The notes under the pieces: generated by a model | What the model saw: only the letters and a program-made list of their open reading frames with translations | The model's database searches: none | Told to the model about the DNA's origin: nothing | Origin: Epichloe hybrida | Lineage: Eukaryota > Ascomycota > Sordariomycetes > Hypocreales > Clavicipitaceae | DNA: 64,000 bases | Assembly: GCA_019022495.1 (NCBI GenBank) | Contig: JAFEKR010000070.1 | Location: 23,018 to 87,017 of the forward strand | Direction: 5' to 3' | Made by a program: the position numbers and the translations under genes | Part shown: piece by piece, positions 46,753 to 58,919 of the stretch | How the letters are laid out: every line of letters begins with the position of its first letter | Numbering within the stretch: the first letter of the stretch is position 1

Positions 46753-48574
46753 ATGGCGGCCGTCCTCTCCACCGAGGAAGACAGTTACTTCTCCTCATCA
46801 TTACGGCGCTCACAATCTCACTTAAGCTTTGGCCACCCTTCTGCGTTCCGTTCCACTCCAACTTCACATTTATCGAACCCCTACCATCAACCCTCTGATT
46901 CGTACGCGGCATTCGACATCTCCTCAGCTCCCTCCTCTCCGCCAACGACACAAGCAGAATCTACCGATGCCTCTTTCTCCTCTACTCCTGCCAGTAACTT
47001 GTCGATATCATCCGACTTCGACGAAACCCTAGGCTTCGACGAGAGTCCTGAAGATCACTTCAGCCTGCCACTACTTTCCCAAGAAAAGTTCTACTTACAT
47101 CCCGAGTTTCGACCCGACGATCATTTAGAGCCCCCGCCAAGTCCCAAGACTGGCAATTCGTACTCGGTCTCTCCCGTTGACCCGGGCAGCTCTGGTCTTA
47201 CGTCCGGTCCTGACACTCCCGAGGTTACTGAACATGCCGAAGACGACACGGCTGTGTCAAGCCGACCGTCCCGACAAGTTGACTACCTATCACATGACTG
47301 GAAAGAAGAAGACATATGGTCATCTTGGAGATACATCATCTCAAAAAGGGGCGAATTCGCCAACAGTGCCAGACTGGAAAATGCTTCTTGGAGGACATGG
47401 ATGAAGGCCAGAAATAACCTCAAGACAATTTCTCCCGAAGAGCTAAATTGGTGCGTACAAAATACACGCACACCCCGGCTCGGCCTGTCTCTGCAATGCC
47501 ATGTTTGATTTCTAATACGACTACAGGCTGAAAGATTGCGATGTCACTTGGCTATATGGACCATTGCAATGCGGGGCGAAGAGCTTGAACCCCACTGGAA
47601 CTGATCCTTCGCGTGTAGCACTGTCCAACATAAATTCGCTTGTCAACTTGAACAAGAAGCCAATTTTGAAGAAGCGAAGCATGTCCGAGATCATGCTGCA
47701 GAGGTCGCTCGTTTCTGCCTCTCTACTGAAGCAAGCCACGGCTGCCGTCCAGGCACAAGAAACCCGTGGCGTCTTGAAGCACAAGACGGACAAATCGACT
47801 ACTGACTACTACGTCACATATCCTCTTTCTTCAAGAAGGGGAAGTCAAGGTACCAACAGCTCGTTGGCAGTATCGACGGACTCTTCCAACGTGTCTTCTC
47901 CCTTCCCGGAGCGCAAGCATATACACTTCAATGAGCAAGTGGAGCAATGCATCGCCATCGACATGAAGGATGAAGATGAGGACGATGTCGACCAAGGCCA
48001 TCTCGGCGAAGGTAGTGACTCGGAAGACGGTGGCGTCATGATGAGACGTGTCAAGTCCAAAAAGCGGACCGCGTCATCATCTAAAAGGAAGAGTAAGAAA
48101 CCCACCACCTCAGAAGGGAAAATCATTGCCAAACTTCCCTCTACCACTCTCAAATATCGCAAGGATACACCTGAATCACAAGAGACCGCAATGAAGCACA
48201 GCACAGGGGTCTATCGAAGCCCTATAATTTCCCCCTCATCATCCCAGGAAACTCTCCGTCCCACCAAGCACTCCTCTAGATTCTTCTTCGGTGAGGAGGA
48301 CGATGATGGTCTTGGCGATGGGAGTCTGACATCTAGTACGGGATGGCGATCACCGTCGGCCAGTCAGAGCGGAGGTGGCCTCCATCGATCACCATCCGGA
48401 GGAAGCTTGACGGATGAGCCAGTGGGCATGCGGCGCACGCCATCGGGCATGTTCATGCCATGCGAGGAAGGTGAAGCTGCTGCTGGCGATGGCATTTTTG
48501 GCCGAGTCATTGACACGGTCAACACCGCACGGGACATTGCTCATGTCATATGGAATGTTGGATGGAGAAAGTAA
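46753..48574 (+). CDS. Reg1-like protein phosphatase 1 regulatory subunit (DUF1752 protein), two exons
   Basis: Exons 46753-47450 and 47527-48574 give 581 aa; the 76-nt intron runs GTGCGT to ACAG. Residues about 180-260 hold the DUF1752 block: DYLSHDWKEEDIWSSWRYI, then LENASWRTWMKARNNLKTI and ELNWLKDCDVTWLYGPLQ. In the second exon RKHIHFNEQVEQCIAID is the hallmark of yeast Reg1/Reg2, whose (K/R)-x-I-x-F site docks the PP1 catalytic subunit. An acidic patch (KDEDEDDVDQG) and basic clusters (KSKKRTASSSKRKSKK) follow. The C-terminus (GRVIDTVNTARDIAHVIWNV) is also typical. Reg1 directs PP1 to Snf1 kinase and so maintains glucose repression; the same role here is inference. The rest is Ser/Pro-rich and likely phosphorylated. 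The leader upstream is long and repetitive. Confidence 0.82.
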
Positions 48575-50315
48575 ACGCAGTCTCGGAATACTGCAACGTA
48601 TCCATCAACAGGGCCCGGAAGTCGGCGCCTACACAAACCTTTCGGGGCAATTTCTACGACTTTTATAAGCTGCATTTTGGAAATTCTGGCATACTGGTTC
48701 TTCATTTCCTCCTCAATGTTTCAATGCTCCAAAAAGGCCACCCCGCTGATGGTGGCTGATGGTGGCTTGCTCAAATTCTCCGTGACTCCCGACATCTGCT
48801 ACATCGGCTCACCAATCTCTCGAAATTGTGTCGAGATAACTTCGCGAAAAATTCATGATTCTCCACGACTTGAAGCGCCTTTTTTTTTCTTTCATTTTGT
48901 TTCAAGCACAGTATTTTCTTTTTACCTTTTCAAAATGATGCATATTCTGTCCAAAAAGCGCCCTCAGCCCTATTTTTCAAACTGCTAGAAGCATACATTA
49001 TTCGTCTGTTTATTACTAGCTCTGTCCTTTCCGATCCTCATGAGGAAGTCCGTTGATTTTATGTCACGGAAGGGTCGGACAAACACGGACCGATGGAACA
49101 AGACCAAAAGGGAAATATGGTCATGGTCCATGGTTGGGGACACAGCACGGCCGCGGCGTTGCAACTGTTACATTTGTTTGTTAATATTCTTTTTCTTATT
49201 GCTATTTGGGCACTTTTGGTGTATCAAAAAAAAAAACAAGCCTGGAAGGACGGACGGACGGACGGACGGACGGATGTACTAGTTTTCCTCGGCGAGGTTT
49301 ATTGATGTTGCACTCCTTTGTCATCGAGACTGGGAAATGGGAAAAGGGTTTTCGGGTTTAACGGAAAAACAAATGATCGGATCGGCTTCGCACGGGTTCT
49401 GCGTTTGAGGCGCATTGTTGCAACGACTGTACATAGTAGATGGGCAAATGCAAACGGAGCAAATTAAAAGTTGTGTGGAAACAAACCGTCACTTAGCAGA
49501 AGATTGGGTCAAGACTCAAAGTGAAAATGACGTGGTGGCGTCCAGAACAACATGACGGATCCGACCTGGGTCTCAGTTCCACGACAAGGCAACTGAGTAA
49601 GTTAGGGGGCGATGATGCCCAGTGCGCGGCTGATGTAGGGACTCTATTTCGCGAAGGTATCTATTGGTACAAGGTAAAATTTTACAAGTGAGTTGCGCTT
49701 TGTGTATGCAAGTACTCCGTATTCGCCTGCAAAAGAATACATGGTCCCAGTCCAATGGAAGAGGAGGGAGAAAGGGGACGTGCTGGCTAAAGCAAGCCTA
49801 GAAAGAAAACGACGAAGCGAAGCGACATGATGACGGACCCTTATGACGCAGGATGAAAGGCGGCTTTCACGAGTGCGACTGTCTTGTCTTTGGCGACCCC
49901 CCCCCTCCGGTGCCATCGTCGGGGATAAAGAAGGGAAACCCTGCAGTCGTGGGCCGATGGACAGGAAAATGCGGGGGACCGGCCAGCGGAGAGCGGAGAC
50001 TGCGGTGGGTTAGGGTCACCGACGGTCGGGCCCGGAGCGCCGGTACTTGGGGTTGTGGGGATGGACGCGTGGTTTCGAAAGTAATACCAGGCCGCACACT
50101 TGTTGGCTTTGTTGGCGTCTCGCAAATTACACACCAACGACGACGACGGCAATAAATCCACTCGACCTTTTTGGAGGCCCCCCCACATCGTGGGAGGCGA
50201 TGTCAGGTGGTCATGTCAGTCGCCTCCATTATTAAATCCTCTGAAATCGACTTGTGGCGCTGCTTATACCGTTTCGCCTTCGGACGGCAATACAATACCG
50301 CCAATGAATGAATGC
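48575..50315. other. 1.74 kb intergenic, no gene recognised
   Basis: Convergent 3' ends of the Reg1-like gene and the RNB gene. It contains the GGAC microsatellite and several T and A runs. Open frames are short, overlapping in all phases, and unrecognised. Confidence 0.4.
49247..49274 (+). repeat. GGAC tetranucleotide microsatellite
   Basis: About seven GGAC units in a row, ending at GGATGTAC. Confidence 0.9.
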
Positions 50316-53300
50316 TTATGATGATGCAGGTTTGCCGAGATATCGTAGTGCCTTGACTAGGATTTGCCGCGAGTGCACATTCACATCGGCAAGTTCGACT
50401 TCGAACTCGTCGCCGACTTGGACGTCCTTGACGAGGCGGCATCCGCTGAGGCCGTTGATGTCCATCGCGGCGTTCAGGTCGAACATGTCCAGGTGTCCCA
50501 GGAGGCCTTGTCGCCAGCGTGATGCGACTGTGAATCGTAGCGTGCGCGGTGCCTTTCCTTCAAAGCGCCATGCGCGCACGAGGGCGATGAGAATCCAGTC
50601 GAGTGTGCCGCGAGCGACGGTTCGGGCCATCTTTTCGCGCATGTGCAGTAGGGGAAGGATCTCACAGAGTGCTGCTGTGCTGAAGGGGACGATTTCATCG
50701 ACATCATCGACAAAAGGATCGATGGTGCGATTGGTCTTTCGCTCGCGGGCTAGAGCGGCGTGAACCTGCCAGTGCACTACAAGGTCTGAGAATCGGCGGA
50801 GAGGCGAAGTTGCTTTGGTGTACATATCTAGCCCAAGAAGAAAGTATGGACCGGGCTCTGTAGATATTTGGATTCCTCCCGTCAATCGAGATAGCTCTTG
50901 GCGGTGACTCGCGGAGGCGTCAATTCCTTGACGGATAAGAGGATAGATTTTCTTCGTGGCGTATTCCAATGCTGTCTCGAGGTTCTCTGCTGACTTGGCA
51001 TCCTTGCGGTACGGAATGGGGATGCCGCGAGTTGAGCACCACCGCGCCGCAATCTCTCCAGCCAGAACCATGGTGTTCGATACAACGGAGCAGCCGCTCG
51101 AAGATTCTTGGCCGACCTTGATGTAAGGGTCTGGTGGGAACAACGTAGCTCCCTTTGCAGCTTCTGCTTCTGGGATCGCTTCGTGGAACGAGACTTCAAC
51201 CGATGGCCTCGGGAAAAAATACGGCCATGCCCCTTTTGCTAATCTTTTTTGCTTGATTGCTTGCGCGAGGCGATTCAGCGTTAATATTTCGGCCCTGCTT
51301 GACTCATCCAGAGCCTGTGTGCTTGTCATGGGACGATTGGGTGCTGTAGGAGAACTGCCAGGGGGGATGCCAACTTCGAAACTGAACGCCTCCGTGATCT
51401 CCGTGGCTACCGTTGGTGGTGTTTCTTCTCCGCAAAACTCGGACACGTCTTCGGGATCCAAGTAGGTGACGTTGTTCAGAGTGCTTGGCTCAATCCGATA
51501 ATCCAAAATGTCGCCGGACTCGTTTACCCGTGCACTAAACGTGAGTGCCGGTGCTCCGGGACGAAGTGAGTACTGCTTGACTAGACTTTCTGATTTGCGG
51601 TCCTTGGGACCGTCCTTGCCCAGGTCCAATGGAAGCATGGCCTGGAAATGGCCAGGGAGGTAGATGTTCATGGGGATAAGCTCCATGAACTTGCAAAGCT
51701 CCGAATCGGGATGAATCGCTGACGCAGGATCAGCCACATGTACGTGAATCCAGAACTCATCTGGCCGATCAGTGCACTCCAATGAAATACCATCATCAAT
51801 GATCGTCGTGGATGGTGCATCAATGCAGAAGATTGCGGAGCCCTCCCTTGATGTTCTGGCTCCACCGGCAATGTCAGGTCTCGTTGAAGTTTTCAGGTTC
51901 TTTGGTGGTGTCCGTGTGATGCCACCTCCTCTGTCAATTGTCGTGCCTGGAAACCGAACCCTGTAGCGAGATGGGATTTCCCACGGCGCAATAAGCCCGA
52001 TCTCCTGGAGGAGTGTCCATGCTGCACTCTGGTCCAGAGGTGTATCATCATAGAGATGTAGCGATCTCAGGATCATCGCACCATATGCATGGCACCGAGA
52101 TCCAGCATCGAACAGATTGTAGCTTGCCCACCACTCCAAGAAGGTAATGACATCCTTGCTTAAGGGGGACCAGTCAACTTTCGGCAACGTGACACTGGGG
52201 CTCGTCTTTAATATACCGTGAGGGGTCCAGTCTCGGCTCTGGCGGCTTCTTGAGACCGCGTCCCGTGCCTGAAGAATGAAACGGCCCAAAGCGACTTCTT
52301 CCAGCTCGCTGGCACTCAAGGGTCGCAGTTTCTTGGCGCTCGCATCGGTGTACTCCCGCACCCACGTGGCGATTTTAGTGATGACGTTTGTGTGGTTGGA
52401 CGGGAATACTTCGAATAAATGATCTCGGCGATGACAATCTGCAGAAGGGCTCAAAGGGCTGAAACCTACTTCGTTTCGGGACAACGCAGTATGGACAGCA
52501 TAAAGAGCCGGCGGAGAAAACCCCTGATCGCCTTTGAGGTTGGCTGGTAGGAGAATGTCCGCCATTTCGAAAAGACTTAAGTAATTCACGCTTCTCGTAC
52601 CCGACAACAAGCTACGAGCCCCGTCGAGCTTGGCCATGTGGCCCTGATATATAGCCTCGGCTGACGTTCTAAACCTGGTCATTTTCCCAATGATTGCAAC
52701 GCCGTCTTCTCTCGATGGCCCTTTCTCATTGCGACGTAGCTCATCGAATTGTTCGGGAGTAGCATTCTGGGGGATTTTCGCTAGTAGAGGCCGCAACTCT
52801 TCGTCTGTGGCAAAGTTGGAAACCGAGAATAGCGAAGAGAATCCCATGCTCGTGATCCATTTGCCGTTGACAGCATAGAAATGATTTCTGTCCCCAAAAT
52901 AACCCAGGTAGACGGCAAACACTGGAACTCTGGAACCGACTTGCCTACTTCACGGTCAGCAAAAAAGTTTTCCATGAAAGGGAAGAGAGAGAAGAAAAAG
53001 GCTATAGTTGAACTTGCCTCAACTCTACCAGGTCTCCTTGACTCCTCGAGTCAGAGCCCACAATGGAGATTTCTGCATCCGTGTTCACTGACTCCCCTTT
53101 GCTTCCCTCCGTCATGGTCCCAGACGTTGACCGTAGCTGGTCGAGGTCAGATGACCCAGTAGACTGTGTCCGACTGACATTGTTTGCAATACTCCCGTAT
53201 ATAAATGCGTCTGGAGGCATGAATCTTGTGCCGATCAGCTCGTTCGTGCCAGACCATTGTCTGAGGCGTTCGCGAATCGGTAGGCTATCGCCAGAGTCGT

Positions 53301-53588
53301 GTTCCGTGGATCCATCGACATTGTCTTTTTGTGATAGTGGGATGTTGGTATTCCCATACGAAGGAGCAGCGCGTATTGAGCTTTGTGTCGTAGCACATCT
53401 CTACAAGAATCGACATTTGGTGAGCAACATGTAGGTAGTAATTTACATCATTTAGAACTAACTCGTAAGGGCAAACTGCGGTTGACCTTGAAGCTTGCCC
53501 GGACGCCAGTACGGAATTCGCTCGACGTGCCACGACCTCGAGCGGTACAGTTCCAGCACACGAACAACGGTCGCGTGTGTTGAATCAT
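50316..53588 (-). CDS. Mitochondrial RNB-domain 3'-5' exoribonuclease (CYT-4 / Dss1 type), three exons
   Basis: Model: exon 1 53588-53463, exon 2 53400-53018, exon 3 52944-50316, total 1045 aa. Intron 1 (53462-53401) is GTTAGT to TTGTAG; intron 2 (53017-52945) has a consensus GC donor (AG|GCAAGT) and TAG acceptor. Reading phase demands both. The start MIQHTRPLFVCWNC is followed by an Arg-rich stretch, a plausible mitochondrial presequence. Exon 2 has LPIRERLRQWSGTNELIGTR and GDLVELR; exon 3 begins QVGSRVPVFAVYLGYFGDRNHFY. The RNB core starts AIFCIDAPSTTIIDDGISLE; D545, D553 and D554 match three of the four Asp positions of RNase II, while the fourth (+6) is Ile551. Later motifs include PYFLLGLDMYTKATSPLRRFSDLVVHWQ. 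CYT-4 and Dss1 degrade and process mitochondrial RNA. The start lies close to the second transposon block. Confidence 0.88.
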
Positions 53589-53939
53589 GGCGAACACAGA
53601 GTGGCCTCGTGGTTGCTGATGGACTTGGCAGAGCATCCTTCCAGTTTGCTAGTGGAATTTGTACAGGTTGGCAGCTAGATTTTTGCCAACATGGGGTCAC
53701 ATGACCTGGAGCAACCCCGGGGGGCATTTTAAGGGCCCGTCTGTCAAGCACCCGCTTCTGCGTAATTAGCACCCCTAAATATGGCTAAGGTAGCTGTAAT
53801 AACTAATACTAGGCTTATAGCAAATTTTAATATAGACCTAGTAGTTAGACCTAGTATTTTCTATATTTATCTCTCCTTTTATATATATAATTATACTATA
53901 AATTATAAGAGAAAATTATAGTAAAGGTAGCGCTGTAAG
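53589..53939. other. Short promoter of the RNB gene and edge of the second AT-rich block
   Basis: Normal GC persists to about 53770, then the composition turns strongly AT-rich. The edge sequence GGGCCCGTCTGTCAAGCACC (about 53731-53750) looks like a transposon end, but no inverted partner is found in the window. The RNB gene thus has at most about 150-180 bp of unaffected upstream DNA. Confidence 0.4.
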
Positions 53940-54757
53940 TGTTAAAAATAAGACCTATTTTTAGCCCTTTCTAGTTAAAGGACCTTTCTATTACTAGCTT
54001 GCATTGCAAGCCTGACAGCTGCACTGCAGCTGTTAACGGTCGCAAAGGTAGCTATTAATAGCTACGTTACAGCTGTAAACAGCTGTGACTAACTGTGTGG
54101 ATAACTAATCCAAATTAATTGTTAATTGTGGATTATTCAATTGCGTTATAGCTACAAGCACAGCCACAACCGCAGCGCTACTAGTAATTAGGTAAGCTAG
54201 GGTAACGTAAGTAGGTTACCCTATAGCTATCTTTAATAGCGATTTTCTCTTTAACTAGAGGTTGTATAAAAGTCTTATATATAGTAAATTAAAGCTAGAA
54301 GATAAGGCTTTTATTTTATATAGGAATATTTTTTAGACTAAAATTTAGTGTATATAGGTTACTAGTTTGTATAGTAGTGAATTGATTTTTTGGATTTTAC
54401 ATATAAATGAATTTTATGGAAAATAAAAAGTGGCCTATAAGACCTCTTTAGTGGTCTAAATCCACTAATATAGTTAGTAAGTATATAAGAGAAAGAAGAT
54501 CTTTTTAATCTAGCTAGATAGCTAGGCCTCTTAATCTAATAGCTGCATTGCCTATATAATGTCACTAAAATCAATTCTATTAGTATATAAGATATTATAA
54601 AAGTTATCTAGATTAAATTCTATTAGTTAATAACTGCTAAAACCTTCTGTTACGTTACGTTAAATAAATTTAATATGGTGGTTTTACTAGTCCCTAACCA
54701 TAGAGCTACACCTATATAGCTATTGCTAGCTAGTAACTAGCTCCTTACACTTTAATA
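53940..54757 (+). repeat. 5' LTR of the second copia copy
   Basis: Starts TGTTAAAAATAAGACC and ends CACTTTAATA, followed by GGTTATAAGCC, the likely primer-binding region. At 818 bp it matches the 816-817 bp of the other two LTRs. Confidence 0.88.
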
Positions 54758-54810
54758 GGTTATAAGCCTAGCCTATTACTATAAAATTCTTTCTAGTGCA
54801 CTTTGCGTAT

Positions 54811-55140
54811 GGTTATAGAAGACTTCCCTTCTATAAAATAGGAAGGACCCGTAAGATAGAAGCTATTTCCTTCTATAAAAAAGGAATCATTATAGTTATA
54901 AAAGACTTCCCTTCTATAAAACAGGAAGCGCATAAGCGATATAGAAGCTTTCCCTTCTATAAAAAGGAAGTTTAGCGAGAATAGAAGCTTTTCCCTTCTA
55001 TAAAAAAGGAAATTCAGTAAGAATAGAAGCTTTTCCCTTCTATAAAAAGGAAATTTAGCGCGAATAGAAGCTTTTCCCTTCTATAGAAAGGAATTTTAGT
55101 ATAAATAGAAGACTTCCCTTCTATAAAATTAGAAGATAGA
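54811..55140 (+). repeat. Eight-unit hairpin repeat array in the copia leader
   Basis: Units of about 40-45 bp with the core ATAGAAGCTTTTCCCTTCTAT. It corresponds, inverted, to 33177-33450, but has one additional unit. Confidence 0.85.
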
Positions 55141-56712
55141 TACTAATTAATAAGATTAGGGGTCTTCTGCCCCTAATCTTAGTGCGCAAGAAGTTCTAAA
55201 TAACTAGCTAAAAGAGCAGGTTATTAAACAATAAAATGCTATTAATCTAGTAATACAGAAGCTAGAGTCCTTAACTTTAGCTATTAATAATAGACCTATA
55301 GAGGGTGTAGAAGCTACTAAGCCCGCTAGTTAGTAGTAAATTCAGCAGCCTATTTAAGATAAGGCACTTGAATCTAGCTTTATACAAGCTGCCTTTAATA
55401 ATTTAATTATTAAGGAATTTAATAAGAGGGTTTATAGCTTCCCTAAGACTACTAAGCTTAAAGGAGCTGAAAATTTTAATTAATAGAAACAAGCCCTAGC
55501 TATCTAATTTAAAGCTTTAGGTATGCCTAATTTTCTAGATAAACCGGATATTTCTAGGGCGCTAGAGGACGCTAACTAAGCTATTATCCTAATGTTACTA
55601 AGGGATAGTTATACGGAAGGCCCCTAAGCCGCTATAATATAGTAAAAATCACCTAAAGAAGCCTATAATTTACTTATTAGGCAATATTCATATAGCGTTA
55701 AAATCCAGAGGGGGTCCCTATATTCTGAATTTTATAACCTAAATTTTTATGGTTATAAGGGGACTTTAGAAGCCTTTAATGTAGTCTTTAATAATCTACT
55801 AGCTAGATTATTAATTTTAGGGGTCCTAATTAATCCTATAGATTAGGTTAATTAATATCTTTAATCCCTAAAATTAACCTTCCCTTAGTGGGCTAAGAGG
55901 TAACAATTTAGTATGCGTATAAATAGGGCTATAGGGGTCCCCCTAGAAGCCCTAAATCTTAAATTTCTAATAGCAGACCTTCTAGCTAAATAGAGGGATA
56001 AGTTATCTACGGTAGCTAAAGCCCTAAATTATAGGGCTAAAGACTTAGAAAAGGGTGCTAAAGACAAGGAAAAGGCCCCTAAAGGTTAGAAGAAGAAGAA
56101 AGAAGGCTCTAAAGAAAATAAGGGCTTTTCTAATAAGAAGAAAAAGAAGCAAAAGGGTCAAAAATCAGATAAAAAGGATACTAAAGAACTTATAGAGGGT
56201 TCTTTTATGCTAGGAAATTATAACCTTTCTAATGGAGCACTTAATCCATACAAGAAACCTAGCAATTACAAGACTAGTTATAAGAGCTCTAGCGATAGTA
56301 GCTCTAATTCTAGCTCTAGTAATTCGGATAATAAAAAACAAGAAATTAATTCCTTAAATGGTTTTAATTATTATAGTAAAGATATAAAAAAGGCCCTATT
56401 ATATAATATAGGTTTAACTATATATATAGTTAATTCTAGGGAGGTCTTTAGGGATTATACCCCTTATAAGAAGGGGGAATCCAACCCTATTATAACCAGT
56501 GGTGGCCCTATTTATCCTAAGGGTCATAGTAGTGCTGTTTTTGAGGTCTTATATTAAAAGAAACCTAACAAATATAGGACCTTAGTGCTAAAGGACGCTT
56601 TATATTTTCCTTAGCTTAATGTTAATATAGTTAGTAGCCTTATTCACTATATATCTAGCGGTTGCTTTATAAAAAACTATCTTTATCTTAAAGATAGGTC
56701 TTGTATTGCTGC
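55141..56712 (+). pseudogene. Copia gag/protease remnant of the second copy
   Basis: Reads in one main frame with stops: KEFNKRVYSFPKTTKLKGAE, then KALGMPNFLDKPDISRALED, LIRQYSYSVKIQRGSLYSEF, a Lys-rich segment, and an open stretch 56207-56557 including YIVNSREVFRDYTPY. Stops stand where CAG, CAA or TGG would be expected. In copia elements this is Gag followed by the aspartic protease; the catalytic D-S/T-G is lost (N-I-G). Confidence 0.75.
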
Positions 56713-57020
56713 CAGAGTATTGTTTGTAGTGTAGTTAGTGTAGTTTTTAGGAAAAACTTGTATTTGTAGTGTAGTTTTTTTTTTCTTATAGTTAATATAT
56801 TGTAGTTTTTTTTTTTTATAGTTAGTATATTACAGTTTTTTTTTTTTATAGTGTAGTGTATTGTAGTTTTTTTTTACATATAGTGTAGTGTAGTTAGTGT
56901 AGTTACTAACTACACTAACTACAAAAACTACAATGTAGTGTTAGTAAAAAAAAGTGGGCCTTTTTATTATATAATGTTATTATAAGGATTAAAAGAAAGC
57001 TAGTTATATAGAAGCTTTTA

Positions 57021-57622
57021 TTATTACCTATTTTACTTAATTAGTTATAGAATTTATAATATTCACTTTTTTTAAGAATTTTACTATAACTAGGGTTATT
57101 TATAATATTATACCTTTTTAATAATACTATTATACTTATTACTTTATTTTACTAATATAACTTTAAGAAAAACTAACTTATTCTTTTATTTACTATTACT
57201 ACTAATTATTTACTATTTCTATAATTTATTATTATTATTTTAATTAAAAATACCCTAAACTAATATAATATAATTAGTTAATAAATCTAAATAAATAATA
57301 AGAAGTTAATAAAGTATATTATTATTACCTATTTTACTTAATTAGTTATAGAATTTATAATATTTACCTTTTTTTAAGAATTTTACTATAACTAGGGTTA
57401 TTTATAATATTATACCTTTTTAATAATACTATTATACTTATTACTTTATTTTACTAATATAACTTTAAGAAAAACTAACTTATTCTTTTATTTACTATTA
57501 CTACTAATTACTTACTCTTTCTATAATTTATTATTATTATTTTAATTAAAAATACCCTAAACTAAATATAATATAATTAGTTAATAAATCTAAATAAATA
57601 ATAAGAAGTTAATAAAGTATAT
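57021..57622 (+). repeat. Tandem duplication of a 301-bp AT-rich unit
   Basis: The unit starting TTATTACCTATTTTACTTAA at 57021 restarts at 57322 with very few differences, for example one A inserted in CTAA(A)TATAATATAATTAG. Confidence 0.85.
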
Positions 57623-57959
57623 ACTTAGTATTAATATATTATTAGTTATATAATAAGAACTTTAAAAAAGCTTAAACTATTTATTTACTATTTAAACTAA
57701 TTAAATATTACTTTAAGCTTTATAATTCTAAAGCTTTAAGAAGTTATATATAGTAACTTTATATATCTTATTATAATAATATATAAAGAAAGAATATAAT
57801 AGACTAATATTTATAATTTATTAATAGATAACTAATAGTATTATTTTAATTACCCTATATAGCTTAAATAAGCTATAAAAAATAAGTTTAACTTGTTTTA
57901 AAAAATAATACTAGGACTTAGTTTTATATAATATACTATACTTATTATAAAAGCTTTAA

Positions 57960-58215
57960 TAACTTTTATAACCTTAATTACTATTATTACTATAATTACT
58001 ATAATTACTATAATTACTATAATTACTATAATTACTATAATTACTATAATTACTATAATTACTATAATTACTATAATTACTATAATTACTATAATTACTA
58101 TAATTACTATAATTACTATTATTACTATAATTACTATTATTACTATAATTACTATTATTACTATAATTACTATTATTACTATAATTACTATTATTACTAT
58201 AATTACTATTATTTC
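57960..58215 (+). repeat. 9-bp microsatellite TATAATTAC with TATTATTAC variants
   Basis: More than 25 consecutive 9-mers; the right third alternates TATAATTAC with TATTATTAC. Confidence 0.9.
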
Positions 58216-58919
58216 ACTTTTATTATTATTTTAAAAAAACATAAAAGAGAAAACATTTTTATAATATTAATATTTTTAAAAACCTTAGAATACTAAGTTA
58301 TTAAAAACTATAGCTTTTACTATAGTAATTTACTTATAATTACTAGTATTTATATTTAAGTTATTTATTTATTATTTATTTATTATTAAACTTTAACACT
58401 AATAATATTATAAGTAATCTTAGTAATCTTAGTAAAACTAGTAATATTATATTATTATAAACTATTATAAGCTATTATAAGCTATAATAAGATATAATAA
58501 GCTACTTATATTAAGTTTACTAGTAGTTTTTTTATAGTTTTTTTAAAATAAGTAATAATAATAATTTATAGAAATATAAAATAATTTATAGAAATATAAA
58601 ATAATATAATAAGAAGGTTTTCTTTAAGTTATATTAGGGAAATAAGTATTAAGTTAAAAATATTTATTATTAAAAAGTATAATATTATATATAACCTTAC
58701 TTAGTTATAATAAAATTATAAAAATAATATATATTATAAGGTAATAATAAAAGCTTTTATATAACTAAAACCTTATAATACTAATAACTAATAAAAAGTC
58801 TATACTATATTTATAGTATTTATAGCTTATAGTTAGTAGTTTATAGTATAGTGTGGTTTATAGTGTAGTTACTAGTACTATAAATACTACTACTACATAT
58901 TTTAGTGCAATACTCTAGC

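Larger units (their letters stand above)
53940..56712 (+). mobile_element. Second copia copy, plus strand, truncated at its right side
   Basis: The same element as 25798-34319 but inverted relative to it: LTR 53940-54757, hairpin array 54811-55140, gag and protease remnants to 56712. It lacks the hAT insertion found in the first copy. Collinearity with the first copy stops at 56712, where CAGAGTATTG begins. The rest of pol and the 3' LTR are not found in the window. Confidence 0.85.
56713..58917. mobile_element. Possible hAT-type element (ends CAGAGTATTG)
   Basis: CAGAGTATTG at 56713 cuts the copia copy, and a matching inverted end CAATACTCTA lies at 58908-58917. Both sides have subterminal GTAGTGTAG motifs like the hAT element at 31609. 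However, the 8-bp flanks (ATTGCTGC and GCTATACG) do not match and copia does not resume on the right. The right end may belong to another insertion, or the left end may be the start of the larger element whose transposase lies at 60.8-63.8 kb. Confidence 0.5.

Noticed and set aside
53731..53750. GGGCCCGTCTGTCAAGCACC as a terminal inverted repeat
   Set aside because: No reverse complement of it could be found in the rest of the window, so only an edge of a repeat block can be claimed.
54811..55140. CRISPR-like array of short repeats with spacers
   Set aside because: Eukaryotic context; repeats are imperfect, spacers are related to each other, and the array is part of a copia element leader.
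56713..58917. A confirmed second non-autonomous hAT element
   Set aside because: The ends match as inverted repeats, but the 8-bp flanks differ and the host copia sequence does not resume, so it is kept only as a possible element.
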